Positions 47,362 to 59,477 of a stretch of DNA of 64,000 bases are shown piece after piece (the first letter of the stretch is position 1; each line of letters opens with the position of its first letter). This DNA is from Argentina anserina. Taxonomy: Eukaryota; Streptophyta; Magnoliopsida; Rosales; Rosaceae. The notes under the pieces are model-generated. The model had not been told where the DNA came from, did not search any database, and worked only from the letters and a program-made list of their open reading frames with translations. The stretch is taken from positions 13,901,001 through 13,965,000 of the forward strand of contig NC_065875.1 of assembly GCF_933775445.1 (NCBI RefSeq). Reading direction: 5' to 3'. A program made the position numbers and the translations under genes.

Positions 47362-50300
47362 ATGAATTTAAAACCAGAGATGCAATCTGGGACAATGAAA
47401 ACAATGGTCGAGGAGAATGTAGAGAATGATAATATTTTGAAGACCAGCAAGGAAAAGAAGCTTGGAGGCATCAAAACCTTGCCATTCATTCTTGGTATGT
47501 AATACGTAATCTCTAGATACTTAAACTTCTTAATCATTTGTTTAAATCAACTTGCTTCTGTATACTTCCCGCCCATGCCGTAATTGGCATAGCTAGTATA
47601 CAAAATTACAAATTAATCGAGAGTATTTTGAACTGTATATACTTCAATGATATAAATATGTAGTTGCATTGTTACGATGGTTTGAGGCAGGCTTTCATAA
47701 CAACTTAAGATGAAGAGATTTCGATCTGTTTTGCTCTTTTTATGCTGCGGTTGAATGTGATAAAAGGCCGTGAAACTTAGTAACTATAATGCATGCTTTT
47801 GTTTTTGCAGCAAATGAGATGTGCGATAGATTTGCTAGTAGTGGGTTCCATTCCAACATGATAACATATCTGACCGATGAGCTCAACTTGCCACTAGTGA
47901 AAGCCTCAAACACCCTTGCCAACTTCTCAGGAACAGCCAGCCTCACGCCACTCCTCGGTGCCTTGGTTGCCGACTCTTTCGCCGGCCGATTTTGGACGAT
48001 CACCGTAGCCTCCATTATCTATGAACTGGTGTCTTTCTCTAAACTCAACTTTGTTTTCTCTAACTTTCAATTAACTTATTTTTTGTCATGTACTTGTAAT
48101 CACGAGGGGGTAAGACAGGATTGTTTTTTTGTGGACTTTCTTTCCCGGTTTGTCGATCAATCATCGAAATAGTTCTCACTCTTTTTTCTTTCTTTTTTTG
48201 TAAACCAAAAAATGGTTCTCACTCTTTACCTCCTTGTTTGAAAATAATGTCTGCATATAGGTAAACATAAAAACAAATCAGACACCATTTTTGTGAGAAT
48301 TATTATAAAACTGCCATTGATGTTTTGATTAATGGACAAAAATAGCTAGCTTGCACATGGTAATCCGAAATGAATTTACATGCATGCTTGTACTTATCTG
48401 AAGTACGTTAAATAACGTACAATGCTTCATTTTCTTGTATCAATCGGAATATCATAACATTAATTTCGTCCTTCAGTTAAAAGATTAATAGTCATAAGGC
48501 GTAAGGTACATCCTAGGCAATTAGGAACTGAAGTAAGGAGTTCCCTTTATTAATTTAGTAAGAATTTGGTGCTAAAAACTGTGTCTGCAAAGTGTGGCGT
48601 TGAAATAGAGCAGCAACGTTTTGACGAATATTCGATCTCTGATTTGGCTAGGGAAAGCGTAATAGGGATATATGATCGATCCCATGATATATTCTCAATG
48701 ATATGCATTTGAAATATATCATATGGGATATATAGGAAAATATAAGCTTGGAATACTTCTTTTTTTGTATCCACGCACTCTACATCCGGCATGCTCAAAT
48801 CAAATAACTACTTAATTTTGTTGTCTTGCATGTACGTAATAGGGATTGATCATCATCACAATATCAGCAATTTTCCCGTCATTCCGGCCTCCACCATGCC
48901 CATCACAAGTAAACTGCAAGGAAGCATCAGGTTCACAGCTATGGATACTCTACTTCTCTCTTCTCCTCACCTCTCTCGGCACTGGTGGCATCCGGCCTTG
49001 CGTCGTAACCTTTGCCGCGGACCAACTGAATTACAAAACCACCGGCAATACTAAATCAGTGATCAACATTCAGAAGTGGAACTTCTTCAATTGGTACTAT
49101 TTTTGTATGACATTGGCATCACTGGCTGCCTTAACCATCGTGGTTTACGTTCAAGATCATGTGGGATGGGGATGGGGTCTTGGCATACCCACTGTGGCCA
49201 TGGCTGTATCAGTTGTGGCTTTTGTGATTGGTTCTCCACTTTACATGAAGCTCAAACCGGGTGGTAGTCCATTGGTTAGATTGTCTCAAGTAATTGTTGC
49301 TGCTTTTCACAAGAGAAATGCACAGTTGCCCCATGACCCTAAGGTCTTGTATGAAAATCCAAAGCTCGATGATGACATATCCGTGCATGGAAAGCTTTTA
49401 AATACCAATCAACTCAGGTAAATATTGATTGACATGCATCTTTCATCTGAATTTAATTTTATCATTTGGCTAAACCATCTGAACTTGATAATTTAGTTAC
49501 AAAGAAATTTAAGACTAGCTAGAATATTGTGATAAGAGTCTTCAGGTACTAATGGAGTTCAGCCTTTCAGGTTCTCACCAACTTTAATTACTTAATCTAA
49601 TTCACCTGCTTTGATCTGATTATCGTCATAACTCCTTAATGTTGATGCTCTAATTCACCAGCCTGATAATTGGCAATTGTTCTATTGCCAAACTTCCCTT
49701 CATTGACAAACACCGAGCCATAATGTAATAATTAGAGGATAGATCGGACGGTCTTCAAGAGCTCGAAAATAACCTTGAAATTAACGTAATTGCAAATAGA
49801 TCGATATAAAGTTCAAGTGAAGACTTTTCAATATATACTCCCATTATGTTATTGAATCTACTGTGTTTTGCATCTCATTCGTATGTAAGTGAAGAGACTT
49901 AAGCTGGTAAATAAAATTATATGCGTCATTTGTGTGTTACGTTCTAATTTCTAAACCTACGTACCATTCAGTTAAATTATGCATGGTTCTTATTTACTCA
50001 TGTACGTCTTTGTTAATTTGAAGGTGGTTTGATAGAGCAGCAATTGTGCTAGCTACGGACAACGTTGAGCCAAAAGAAGAAAACGAAGAAGATGGTTCAG
50101 CACACCTTAACCTGTGGAGGCTTTCAACTGTCCATCGTGTTGAAGAGCTCAAATCCATGGTCAGGCTGCTTCCCATTGGGGCTGCAGCAATCCTACTCGT
50201 AGCCTCAGCTTCTCACACACAGAGCTTCACCATCCAACAGGCCCGAACCATGGACCGGCATATTTCCCACTCCTTTGAAATTGAACCTGCCAGTTTGCAA

Positions 50301-50954
50301 ATCTTCGCCCTCCTAACCACACTGCTCACCCTTCCCCTCTATGAACGCCTATTCGTCCCCGTTACCCGCCGCTTCACCGGAAACCCCTCCGGCATCACGT
50401 GCCTTCAGAGAATGGGAGTCGGCTTTGCCATCAACATTCTGGCCACCTTTGTTGCATCGTTCGTGGAGATCAAAAGGAAATCAGTTGCCACCCGTCATAA
50501 CTTGCTGGATGCACCTAGAGCGGTCATCCCTATATCTGTTTTCTGGTTGGTTCCTCAGGGTAGCCTTCACGGACTTGGTGAAGTTTTCATGCACGTCGGA
50601 CACTTGGAGTTCCTTTACGATCAGTCTCCGGAAAGCATGAGGAGCACTGCGGCTGCGCTGTACTGGGTAGCAATAGCAATTGGGAGCTATGTTGGTACAG
50701 TGATCGTAACCCTAGTTCATAAGTTCTCTGCCACCTCGACGGGAAATTGGCTTCCAGATAGGAACCTCAATCGGGGAAGACTAGAATACTACTACTGGCT
50801 TTCTAGTGGAATTCAAGTTGTGAATCTCATATATTTTGTAGTCTGTGCTAGTTATTACACTTCCAAGTCATTAGAAGAGGTCAGTGATCCACGTGAGGAA
50901 GAAGTCGATCTAGCGAAAGAGAAACCGCCATCAAGTCAAATGCCGGATGCGTAA
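47362..50954 (+). CDS. NRT1/PTR family transporter, NPF3.1-like
   Basis: Proton-coupled transporter of the plasma membrane or plastid envelope; NPF3.1 relatives are reported to move nitrate, nitrite and gibberellins. Four exons: 47362-47494, 47811-48028, 48843-49417 and 50024-50954, giving 618 aa with about 12 hydrophobic segments and a charged central loop (exon 3 end to exon 4 start). Family landmarks are NFSGTASLTPLLGALVADSFAGRFWTI split over TM2-3, LGTGGIRPCVVTFAADQ, WNFFNWYYFCM, STVHRVEELKSMVR, GHLEFLYDQSPESMRS and NLNRGRLEYYYWL. The first helix has NEMCDRF where the proton-coupling motif is normally ExxER, so the second Glu is Asp. The start is the first ATG after an in-frame stop. No frame damage. 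NPF3.1 is my best match, but other NPF3 members are possible. Confidence 0.5.
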
Positions 50955-53900
50955 ATCGTTTTTGTTTTAACTAAGCTAGCATAGTTCTTGTCTTCTTGCT
51001 TAATCATGGTACACTCCATATTTCGAACACTGGAAATCCTAGACGATAGAATTGTTAGATGATGCAAGATAGCTAGAGGGAGAACAGTAGTTATCCTACA
51101 TTCCCAGTCAATGTCTAATCCCAGGCACATCTCCTATCCGGTCATTGTTAATTACCAGCAAGAAACCATTTTAATAAGCAATTGTGCACTCTAATTGTCT
51201 CTCTTTAATGAATTAATTAGTCATTGCAATGGATCTAATTTATGGTGGGTTTACGAACTAAACTGACTAATTAAACCAACAGCGCGCATAAAATTGATAT
51301 CTAATCCTGGCTCTATAGAATCACAACATAGAGGAGGATGTATGATGAAGCTAGCATCCATCAATAGTGTTGCTATTGTTGTGGCCAGCAGCATATAATT
51401 CACTCTTGCTTTCTATAACCAGTTATCGATATCTTCTTGAACCACCGTCCACTGCTTTCTTGTTGGCTTATTATAATTAATCTAATGAACTCAATAATGG
51501 AATTTTTGATGAGATAATGCTAGCTCTATGTTGCATCATGGAAATGTGATGGGGTTCGATTCACACTTGCGTCAATTTGAACTCCATGCCAGCATCATAT
51601 GATTCACGCGCGACACATGACACAAACCGTGTCGGGAATTCAATGTTAAAGATAATTTATGCCTACCTCCATATAATTGGTTGTTAAAAGATCAAGTTCG
51701 GTGAGCTCAGTAAAAGTTCTATAAATTAATAATGTTATGCCTACCTCCATATAATTGGTTGTTAAATGATCAAGTTCGGTGAGCTCAGTAAAAGTTCTAT
51801 AAATTAATAATATTGAGGCTATAAGAAACTATTATTTTAACATAATTATTATATTATTAATAAATAAATTAATTAATAATTTATCGATTATTTTAACATA
51901 ATTATTATTTTATAGAGAATTTTTTTTCTTATTCTAACTAAATTAATGATAATCTTTTAGTTTGATTGCTATGTCTATTTTAATTAGGATTGTATAATTT
52001 TATACTTAAAAGCAACTTTAAAATAATAAGTTTAAATAATTACTTTCCTAAATTTTTATTATGGAATTTTACTCATTATTTTTTTAAATATTTGATTTTT
52101 TTTTAAAATATATCTTATGCATTTAGCGTGGTTCCTAGTAAGAGTCAAGAATAGAGAAAATTATTATTTAATCGAGGTTATTAATTTATCGAGCATTCAT
52201 TTATCGAGTTTCAACTGTAGTATTTTTCAATCCTTTTCCTTTTTATTTCAATTTCATAAAAGATTGGATCGCGTGTTAGAAACTGAGTTTTGACATGTTA
52301 GTTATAATCAAAGAACAATTGATACACATATTCAATTCTTCAATTCTCTTTTTTTTTCCTTATTCAATTCTTATTAACATAATAAGAAACGTTACGCAGT
52401 GTTGAAATTCGAATAAATATTACGTACCTTTGTTTGAAGTGATTAAACAACGTTGATAAGATCGACTTCCACCAGTGAATATCTGGTTATAAAAAAACTG
52501 CCACCTTTTCCATATGCACATTATCAACCTTCAAAGCAACTTCATATAATTTCTTTTGGTCAATCTAGTTTACTTGAATTCTCTTCGTAATTAATGAAAA
52601 AAATGATTTCAGTTTGTTCCGAGAGACTTCCCATTGTTTTTTTTGTTTAATTAACAGTACTTATTGTGACCAAACAATCGAAGTAACCAACAGTTCTTCA
52701 AGACTTCAACTCAACAAGCTACTAGAAGTAGCTAGCATGCATAGCTAACTAGCAGTAGAGGAGAGAGAAAGATGCCACGAACAAGAATGTTAAACAATCA
52801 CCAAATTTTAAAGGTGGATCAGTTTCGTCATCGAGCATACTAATTTGACAATTTATTTCCTGAATTAGAACTTACTTTAGACTATAGTATATGCCCACAT
52901 AACTCGCCATGAGAATGATTAAGAAATTACCTTATTTTCCGTGAATCAAACAATGCTTAATCCAACTCCCATCAGAGTTTCAAGTAATACAACTACACTG
53001 ACCTTCCAAGAATTACCAAATTTGGTAACATAATTTGTTGAATCTATTATTTATATACTAGTCTTTTTACACACTCTATACGCATGTGAGAAAACTAAGT
53101 CCGTATGTGCGTTGTTTAATTTTTTTTACCGTCGCTTCCTCAGTAAAATTATCTAACAATCATATAATATTAGCTCTTTAATCCTACACCCAAAAAAAAC
53201 AGTGATTTAGATTTAGAGATAGAACGGGCACGGGCGTGCAAGAGTTCAGGTCAATCACCTGATGAACTATGATCACAACATTATAATAAACAAATTTGAA
53301 ATAGTAATTCATGTACCTAACATGTATGCATAAGATACCAATGAACATGTTGATTTCGAACTCTTGATTTCAGCTTAGCATATAAGAATCTCTTGTATGA
53401 AAGATCTTCAATTGCAGGTGGGAGATAACGAAAAAACCACCATTCACTTCTGCCCAAATTTTCTCCTCACGTCATTTTCAGAGTCTCTCTCTCTCTCCCC
53501 CTTATCCAAACCAAGAAACGTATGAATAATGATGAGAGAATTTGGGAGAGTTTGAAAGAGAGAAATGAAACTCATCATAGTGGTTTATGTTATTATATTA
53601 TACTCTTTTGCCCTTCTTACAATTTTTTTTTATATAAGTAATTATTTAATAAAATGGCATTTCAGAGAATTGGAGGTTGGCAGTTCCATAAGCCATATAT
53701 AGGCTTAATTAATACTGAAAGTGGGAGGGCAATTCCGTCACACAAGTGAACTCGATGAAAATAAAAGATAAAGACCTTGAGTCAGCAATAGTCCTCATCT
53801 CATCATCTCCCAGTCCCACTTCCTAATCTATCCACGTCAAATATCCCAAAAAAAAAAATCAATTCAATAGTGTTTAGTAAAAAAATTCATATGCCTCCCT
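50955..53900. other. Intergenic region between the NPF and HAD genes
   Basis: About 3 kb of AT-rich DNA with no gene seen. It contains the 78-bp tandem duplication at 51657-51812, a very AT-rich stretch around 51830-52130 and a short (CT)n run near 53484. Confidence 0.5.
51657..51812 (+). repeat. Tandem duplication, two 78-bp copies
   Basis: Copies 51657-51734 and 51735-51812 are nearly identical (for example AAAAGATC against AAATGATC). The unit contains CCTCCATATAATTGGTTGTT and TCGGTGAGCTCAGTAAAAG. Near-identity suggests a recent event. Confidence 0.5.
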
Positions 53901-53920
53901 GGCGCCCTCTCCCTTTTTCT

Positions 53921-53931
53921 CTATAAATAGC
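53921..53931 (+). promoter_or_regulatory. TATA box of the HAD-family gene
   Basis: CTATAAATAGC about 125 bases before the start codon, followed by a pyrimidine-rich leader (CTTCCCTCTCCTCCCCTTG). Transcription probably begins near 53950-53960. Confidence 0.5.
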
Positions 53932-54056
53932 TTCCCTCTCCTCCCCTTGAAAACCTTGTCACCTTGTCACGTTGACACCTTCCATATTTTCATTTCTCAA
54001 CCAAAACCTCCCCACCCTCTCAGCTCTGCTCTGCTGACTCTGCTCTCTTTGCTTCA

Positions 54057-55908
54057 ATGGATTCCTGCAACTCCTCTCTCCGCAGTTGCTCCTCTTCTTT
54101 CGATTGCCTCATCTTCGGTACACACACAACTCTCCCTAAATTAATTTCTAGCCAAGTTTTAAAGTTACAAGATTGAAAGTCTGATCGATCACACAATTTT
54201 AATAGTACTCTCATGTATGTTCTTGATTGATTTTACAGATTTGGATGATACTTTGTACTCTTCAAGCATTGGTCTCGGTGAAGCTCTCAAGACGAACATC
54301 GATGGTGCCAAACTAGACCACATATATTTAACAAATAATTTAAGACAGAATGTAAAAATTAAAAAATTAAAACTAAACTAAATTAATTTGATGTTGCAGA
54401 TTTCCTGGTTGAAAAATGTGGGTTCCCGGAGAGCAAATCTCCGAGCCTCCGAGTTCAGCTTTTCAAAAAGTATGGCAGCTCCCTCGCCGGAATACGAGTG
54501 AGTCAATTTTTTTTTCCTAATTTTATATTTCAACGCCCACTAATTTTGATTTTGATTTTCCTCTTAATCTTCTAAGAATATTGTTCTTCGCTGTAGGCAT
54601 TAGGCTACGACATTGATGCTGACGATTACCACAGGTTCGCCCCGATCTCATTCCACGTATTTGACTTCATTTTCTTTCTTTCTTTAATTGTTTCAATCGA
54701 ATTTTCAATCAATTTTTCTTTTGCTTCTTTTTTTCTCTTGAATTATGATCATCAGTTTCGTGCACGGAAGGTTGCCTTACGATCGAATCAAAGCAGATCA
54801 TCAGCTACGAAACCTCATTCGCAGCATCCCACAGAAAAAAATCGTAAGCTCATAGCTATATATTACCGTCAAATGAAAATGATTGTATTATGAAGAAAGG
54901 ATAAAATTTTGATTATGTAATGGTGGTACGAAACATGGTTGCAGATTTTTACAAACTCGGACAGGAACCACGCGTTGACGTGTTTGGATCGTCTAGGATT
55001 GAACGGCTGCTTCGAACAGATCATATGTTTCGAGACGATGAACCCCAAGCTAGCCGGGTCGACTCGGCCGGATGAGTTCCCGGTGGTTCTGAAGCCGTCT
55101 ATGGAGGCCATGAGGATTGCCATCGAAGCTGCGGAGGTTGATCCTCGTCGAACGGTAAGCACATTATTGTAATGTCCAATAACGTAATGAGTTTTTGTCG
55201 GTGTTACAAAAATTGTTAATGAGATGGAAGTCTTATATATATTTTTTAAGTTATGGAAGTCTTATATTTGACAAAACGTGTTTTGTATGTTCTGTAACAA
55301 CAGCTATTTCTCGATGATAATGTCCGAAACATCGCTGCCGGGAAAGCCGTGGGTCTACGCACTGTTTTGGTATTTCTCTCGATTTATATTAAATTTTGAT
55401 TTCTTTTCAAATAACAGCACTAGATTAGTTTCCTTTTTTTTTTTTGCCATTTATTGGTTACTCTAGAACATGCAATATAATGTTCATGATAATATTAATG
55501 TCTGATTTCGTGCATGATAGGATACGAATGATAGGATGAGAAGATAATTAAAAACCGAAACATCTTTGAGATGACACTTACCTAACCCTATGGCATGTAT
55601 AGTCAGCTAGCTTCTTTCTGAAAATGTAATGGGTATAATAGTTGGGCACAAAATGTATCTAATAGGCGGGTTTCCTCTAAACTGGTTAGTTTGGTATCCT
55701 AATTTTGTTCTTGTTTTCGGTAATTAAGGTTGGAAAGTCCGTGAAGACCAAAGAAGCAGATTATGTGCTAGAGAACGTAAAGAACTTGGCACAATCAATC
55801 TCGGAAGTGTGGGTAGGCAGATCGGACGGTGGAAATCACCGAGTCAGTGATACAAGAAGCGACATCGAGGTGGATTCCATTCGAACAACCACCGCCGTTG
55901 TAGCTTAA
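54057..55908 (+). CDS. HAD-superfamily phosphatase, pyrimidine 5'-nucleotidase (SDT1)-like
   Basis: Haloacid dehalogenase-type hydrolase of the plant group related to yeast SDT1/PHM8, likely a soluble Mg-dependent phosphatase acting on nucleotides or other small phosphates; the substrate is not evident. Eight exons: 54057-54117, 54239-54304, 54400-54497, 54597-54634, 54756-54843, 54945-55154, 55304-55369 and 55729-55908, giving 268 aa. All four HAD motifs are present: I, DLDDTLY (nucleophile and acid Asp, across the exon 1-2 border); II, IFTNSD; III, a Lys in VLKPSMEAM; IV, LFLDDN. A small helical cap lies between motifs I and II (CGFPESKSPSLR to GRLPYDR). The Ser-rich first 15 residues and the C-terminal ~35 residues are outside the fold. 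The TATA box is close and the frame is clean. Confidence 0.5.
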
Positions 55909-57554
55909 CTCATCAGCATCCGCCATTGGAACTCATCGATCTGGATGTGTTTCGTTGCTTGCTTGGTTTCTAGGGGGTTGTGGGCATGGACTTCGGTCCC
56001 CTTTTATGTACATTCTTTCAATCATGATGATAATATTGTATATTGTGTGCATAAGTATGGGTTGTGCATATGAACATAATGTACCAAAATAAAAGTTCTT
56101 TTATGCAAAAGAGTTCATAAAAATATCATAATCATTTTCAGTACAAGTGAATGAAAATACATAAATAGAGTAGATGTCAATTCTGTCTAGCACAATTTTT
56201 GGTTATAATAGTACATCATGGTCTCATGGATGCGTTTTCCTCCATTGGTTATATGGCTTGATGTGATAATAATAAATTATTTAGAGCTTTGTATTAAACA
56301 TCTGTGCTTGCTGCCTCAGAATAGACTTGGAATTTCGAATTATCATCTTGATTTAACAGATAGTTAAGGTGACCTATTATATAAGCCGATAGTGATGCAC
56401 GACTAATTTAATTAGCGGTTTGAAATTAGTGATGCATCAGTGTTTCCTGCCTCCATATTATTTACTCTTCTTGTTGTGATCAACTAATTGGTATCTTTTG
56501 CTAGTGACATAGTGCAGATGAATAATGAATTACATTGCCAAAAGCATTTTTTGATGTTGTCATTTGGCTTAATCGTTGAATTAAGTGCATCCATACATTT
56601 TAGGTGTATGTGGTGTGGATTTTTCCTTTTTCTTATAATCAAAGGGATAACTAGTTAACTACGTATAGGTTCCTTCATGTTAATTTATAATCAATTTCAT
56701 TGTATATTAATTTATTTTCTTATACAGTAGTGATAGGTTTTTGACAATAGCAATGAGTATAAATGAAACTACGAAACTTAAATAGGAATTTTAGGGTTAT
56801 CAAAGAGTTCTTTGTTAGAACATCTGCAACTCTTGCTTCAAACGTTGTATCTACAAAATTTGAGTCTTCAGAGACATTGCAATGTATTCTTATTTGGTAA
56901 AGATGTGGGAATATGTGAGCAAACTTAGTTTGAACTTGAACTAGCACTTTTGAAAAAATGATCGACTGGCGCAATCTAGAGAGACTCGAAAAACCCCTTG
57001 ACCAAGTAGGTTTGTGGACTTTGAGTAACTCTAATAATTAATATGATTTAGATCTAATTGGGTTAAGCAAGCAGAGCCCAACCAGAACACCTCATCGTGC
57101 TCCATGCCTCCATCGACGCCACCAGCATTTTCTCCAATCCTCCATGATGCCCACTCAATCCTAATTTAAACCACATTTAAGTGCTTAATTTCCCTAGAGA
57201 TCAATACAAGATGGCATTTTCAATTAAAAGTTATTTTTTGTCATATGAACATTTTTCTTAATAGAAGCCATTGATCCTCAATCTATTTAGTGCTCGTAAG
57301 CTCGTTGTCTAAAATATTCTGAACATTTACATGCTTGATAGTCGATACCATTTCTCTCTTATCGATAATTCATGGACACTTTATGTAACCTATATATGGC
57401 AAATGACTATACCCAAAATCATGTCTCTGAATTCTGGTGTTGCATTTTTAGATAAATCCCATAAGAAGATTACAAGAAACATAAATTGATTATACTCACA
57501 AGTAGTCACAAGTACATTACAAATTGCACCAAATGAATCAACTGATGATCACAA
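55909..57554. other. Intergenic region between the HAD and PsaD genes
   Basis: Convergent 3' ends: the HAD transcript ends from the left, the PsaD transcript (minus) from the right, where the 3' untranslated region probably occupies about 57480-57554. No gene or repeat of note in between. Confidence 0.5.
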
Positions 57555-58172
57555 TCATATGTCATACACTTGCTTCCCGGTGAACTTGACCTCAATCGGG
57601 TTCACATTCTTCCCGATGGACCTGAAGTTCTGCCCCACTCCTTGGCGCCCAGGGTTCACCTTCTCAGGGTACACTCCATCTTTAGGGTGCAGATATTGAA
57701 CCTCACCATTAGGGAACACCCTGTAAAACTGGTACTTGATCTTGTACTTGGACCTCAGTCTAGTCCCAAGAGCCAAACACTGCTCCTTCCTGGCCAGCTT
57801 CAACAAGTTAGGTCCTTCCCTCATGATGGCTGCACCACCAGTTGGCATCTCAAAGATTTGCTCTTTGGGTGATTCCCAGGTGATCACGTAGAACTCTTCT
57901 TCCTGTGCCTTGCGGAGAAGCCCACCGGTGCTGCCGCCGAATATGGGGGATGGGGTTGTTGGGTCTAGTTCAGGTGGGGTGAAGCCAACCGGAGCTTCGG
58001 CCTCCTTTGTTGGTGCCACGGCTTTCTCTTCAGCTGCTGAGATCCTCAGGGATCTTGGTGCTGCGGTGGAGAGGGTCAGTGACTTGGGGGCCATGAAGGT
58101 GGAGGTGACTGATTGTTTCCATGGGGCTGAGGCAGTTGGGGTGAAGAGGGTGGCTTGAGTTGCCATGGCCAT
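57555..58172 (-). CDS. PSAD: Photosystem I reaction centre subunit II (PsaD), nuclear-encoded
   Basis: Stromal subunit of photosystem I that docks ferredoxin and helps hold PsaC and PsaE. Single exon of 205 aa, as usual for plant psaD genes. The first ~45-50 residues ([19 protein letters not shown]..., rich in Ala, Ser, Thr and basic residues) are a chloroplast transit peptide. The mature part has an acidic and Pro-rich start ([20 protein letters not shown]), the conserved [20 protein letters not shown], the basic ferredoxin-facing stretch [20 protein letters not shown] and the C-terminal [17 protein letters not shown]. The start at 58172 is the first Met; a second Met two codons later would give an almost equal protein. 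No break or odd residue seen. Confidence 0.5.
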   Translation of the reverse strand: MAMATQATLFTPTASAPWKQSVTSTFMAPKSLTLSTAAPRSLRISAAEEKAVAPTKEAEAPVGFTPPELDPTTPSPIFGGSTGGLLRKAQEEEFYVITWESPKEQIFEMPTGGAAIMREGPNLLKLARKEQCLALGTRLRSKYKIKYQFYRVFPNGEVQYLHPKDGVYPEKVNPGRQGVGQNFRSIGKNVNPIEVKFTGKQVYDI

Positions 58173-58345
58173 GACTTAGGGCAGAGCCGCAGAGGGAGAG
58201 GAAGAGACTGAGATGGTTGTGGTGTGGTACTAATTTTTTGGGATATGGGGAATGTTATTGTGAGAGAGCTTGAAGGATTTGATGTGAGTGGTGTGGTGTG
58301 GATCTCGGATTGGATAAGGAGATATGGCTACACCAATGAGGACAG
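58173..58345 (-). promoter_or_regulatory. PsaD leader and proximal promoter, apparently TATA-less
   Basis: Read on the minus strand, the leader is CT-rich. Upstream lie CTTATCC (I-box/GATA type, plus strand 58314-58321) followed by a direct CCAAT and preceded by ATTGG. I see no TATAAA in the 170 bases before the start. I-box plus CCAAT is common in light-regulated photosynthesis genes, and a TATA-less initiator-driven psaD promoter has been described in tobacco. Confidence 0.5.
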
Positions 58346-59477
58346 GGGATTCTGATACGTTGTGCTACTTCTACCTCATGTTGGTGTATTGTTTCTCGTT
58401 TGCAAATCTAATTTCTGGTCAACTTGAATATCTTCTGGTACATCTGATAAAATTACAAATGCAAGAATCGATACAATTGATTTAAGATGTAGAAGTTAAA
58501 AAAGTTGAAAACAAGCCTATTGTGTTACTAGGACATGAAATTACAATACAGGGGAATTACATTGCTAAATTTGTTATATTTTGTTGTGTATCGTATCTAT
58601 GTGTCATTTGTAGTTGAGTAGATTTGTACACAAACTTTACATCACCGGTAGTTAGTAGTGATAGAGAGGACTATTTATGCCTCTTTTGGTTTTGAGTATC
58701 GATATTTCTAACTTGTGTTTGGTGCATAGCCCGTAAATACTTGACGACAAAACCTGAATGATTAAAATTTATGATTTTAATATAGATACATAGTTTACCC
58801 AACTTTAAATAGTGGAGATCTCACTGTCACTTGCACATCTTAAAAACCTTCTTCACGTATTGTGTATGATTTAATATTAAAATATGGTGAAGGACGACCG
58901 AAATGATTCACTGTGGCATCGACGGTGAATGAATCTGGGTCTAAATTTAGCTGTGACTTCTTTTGAAAAAATAAAAAACCGATGATGTTTGTTGAAAGGG
59001 GTGACTATGTTTCTTTTCCTCATATGTTTGTTGTACTGGTTTCGGATTAGCTTTGCTGGGCCTCAATTTTCAGGCTTATCGAAAATGAAAGAGAAAAAAC
59101 AAAAGGGAGAATATTGAAAATATAAAATTCAATTTGTGTGAAGTATACGGAATACGATCGTGAAAGGAGTAGTAGAAGAAGAGTATTTTTCAGTGCACAA
59201 CGTGCAACTTTATATATAGTGTCTACAGTGTATATTAGAATCATTAAATGAAATTATATAAGTACACAATAGACCTTGAATATAAATAATTTTCAATAAT
59301 TATGATCGTGTAGTATCTCATACACACCGTGTATACAAGATTTTATAAGAAAAAACAGAGAGAAGAGTTCATGATAAAAACTAGCGAGATCATAATAAAA
59401 ACTAGCGAGAAATACACACTGTGCAATTAAGTTGCCATGATTAACTTGCTGGTTTTCATCTTCAATACCATGATGGT
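58346..59477. other. Intergenic region upstream of PsaD
   Basis: AT-rich, no gene seen. Distal PsaD promoter elements may lie at its left end. The right end runs into a non-LTR retrotransposon remnant. Confidence 0.5.

Noticed and set aside
57570..58158. Plus-strand open frames of 100 and 82 codons
   Set aside because: They are the complement of the PsaD coding region, whose identity is unambiguous.
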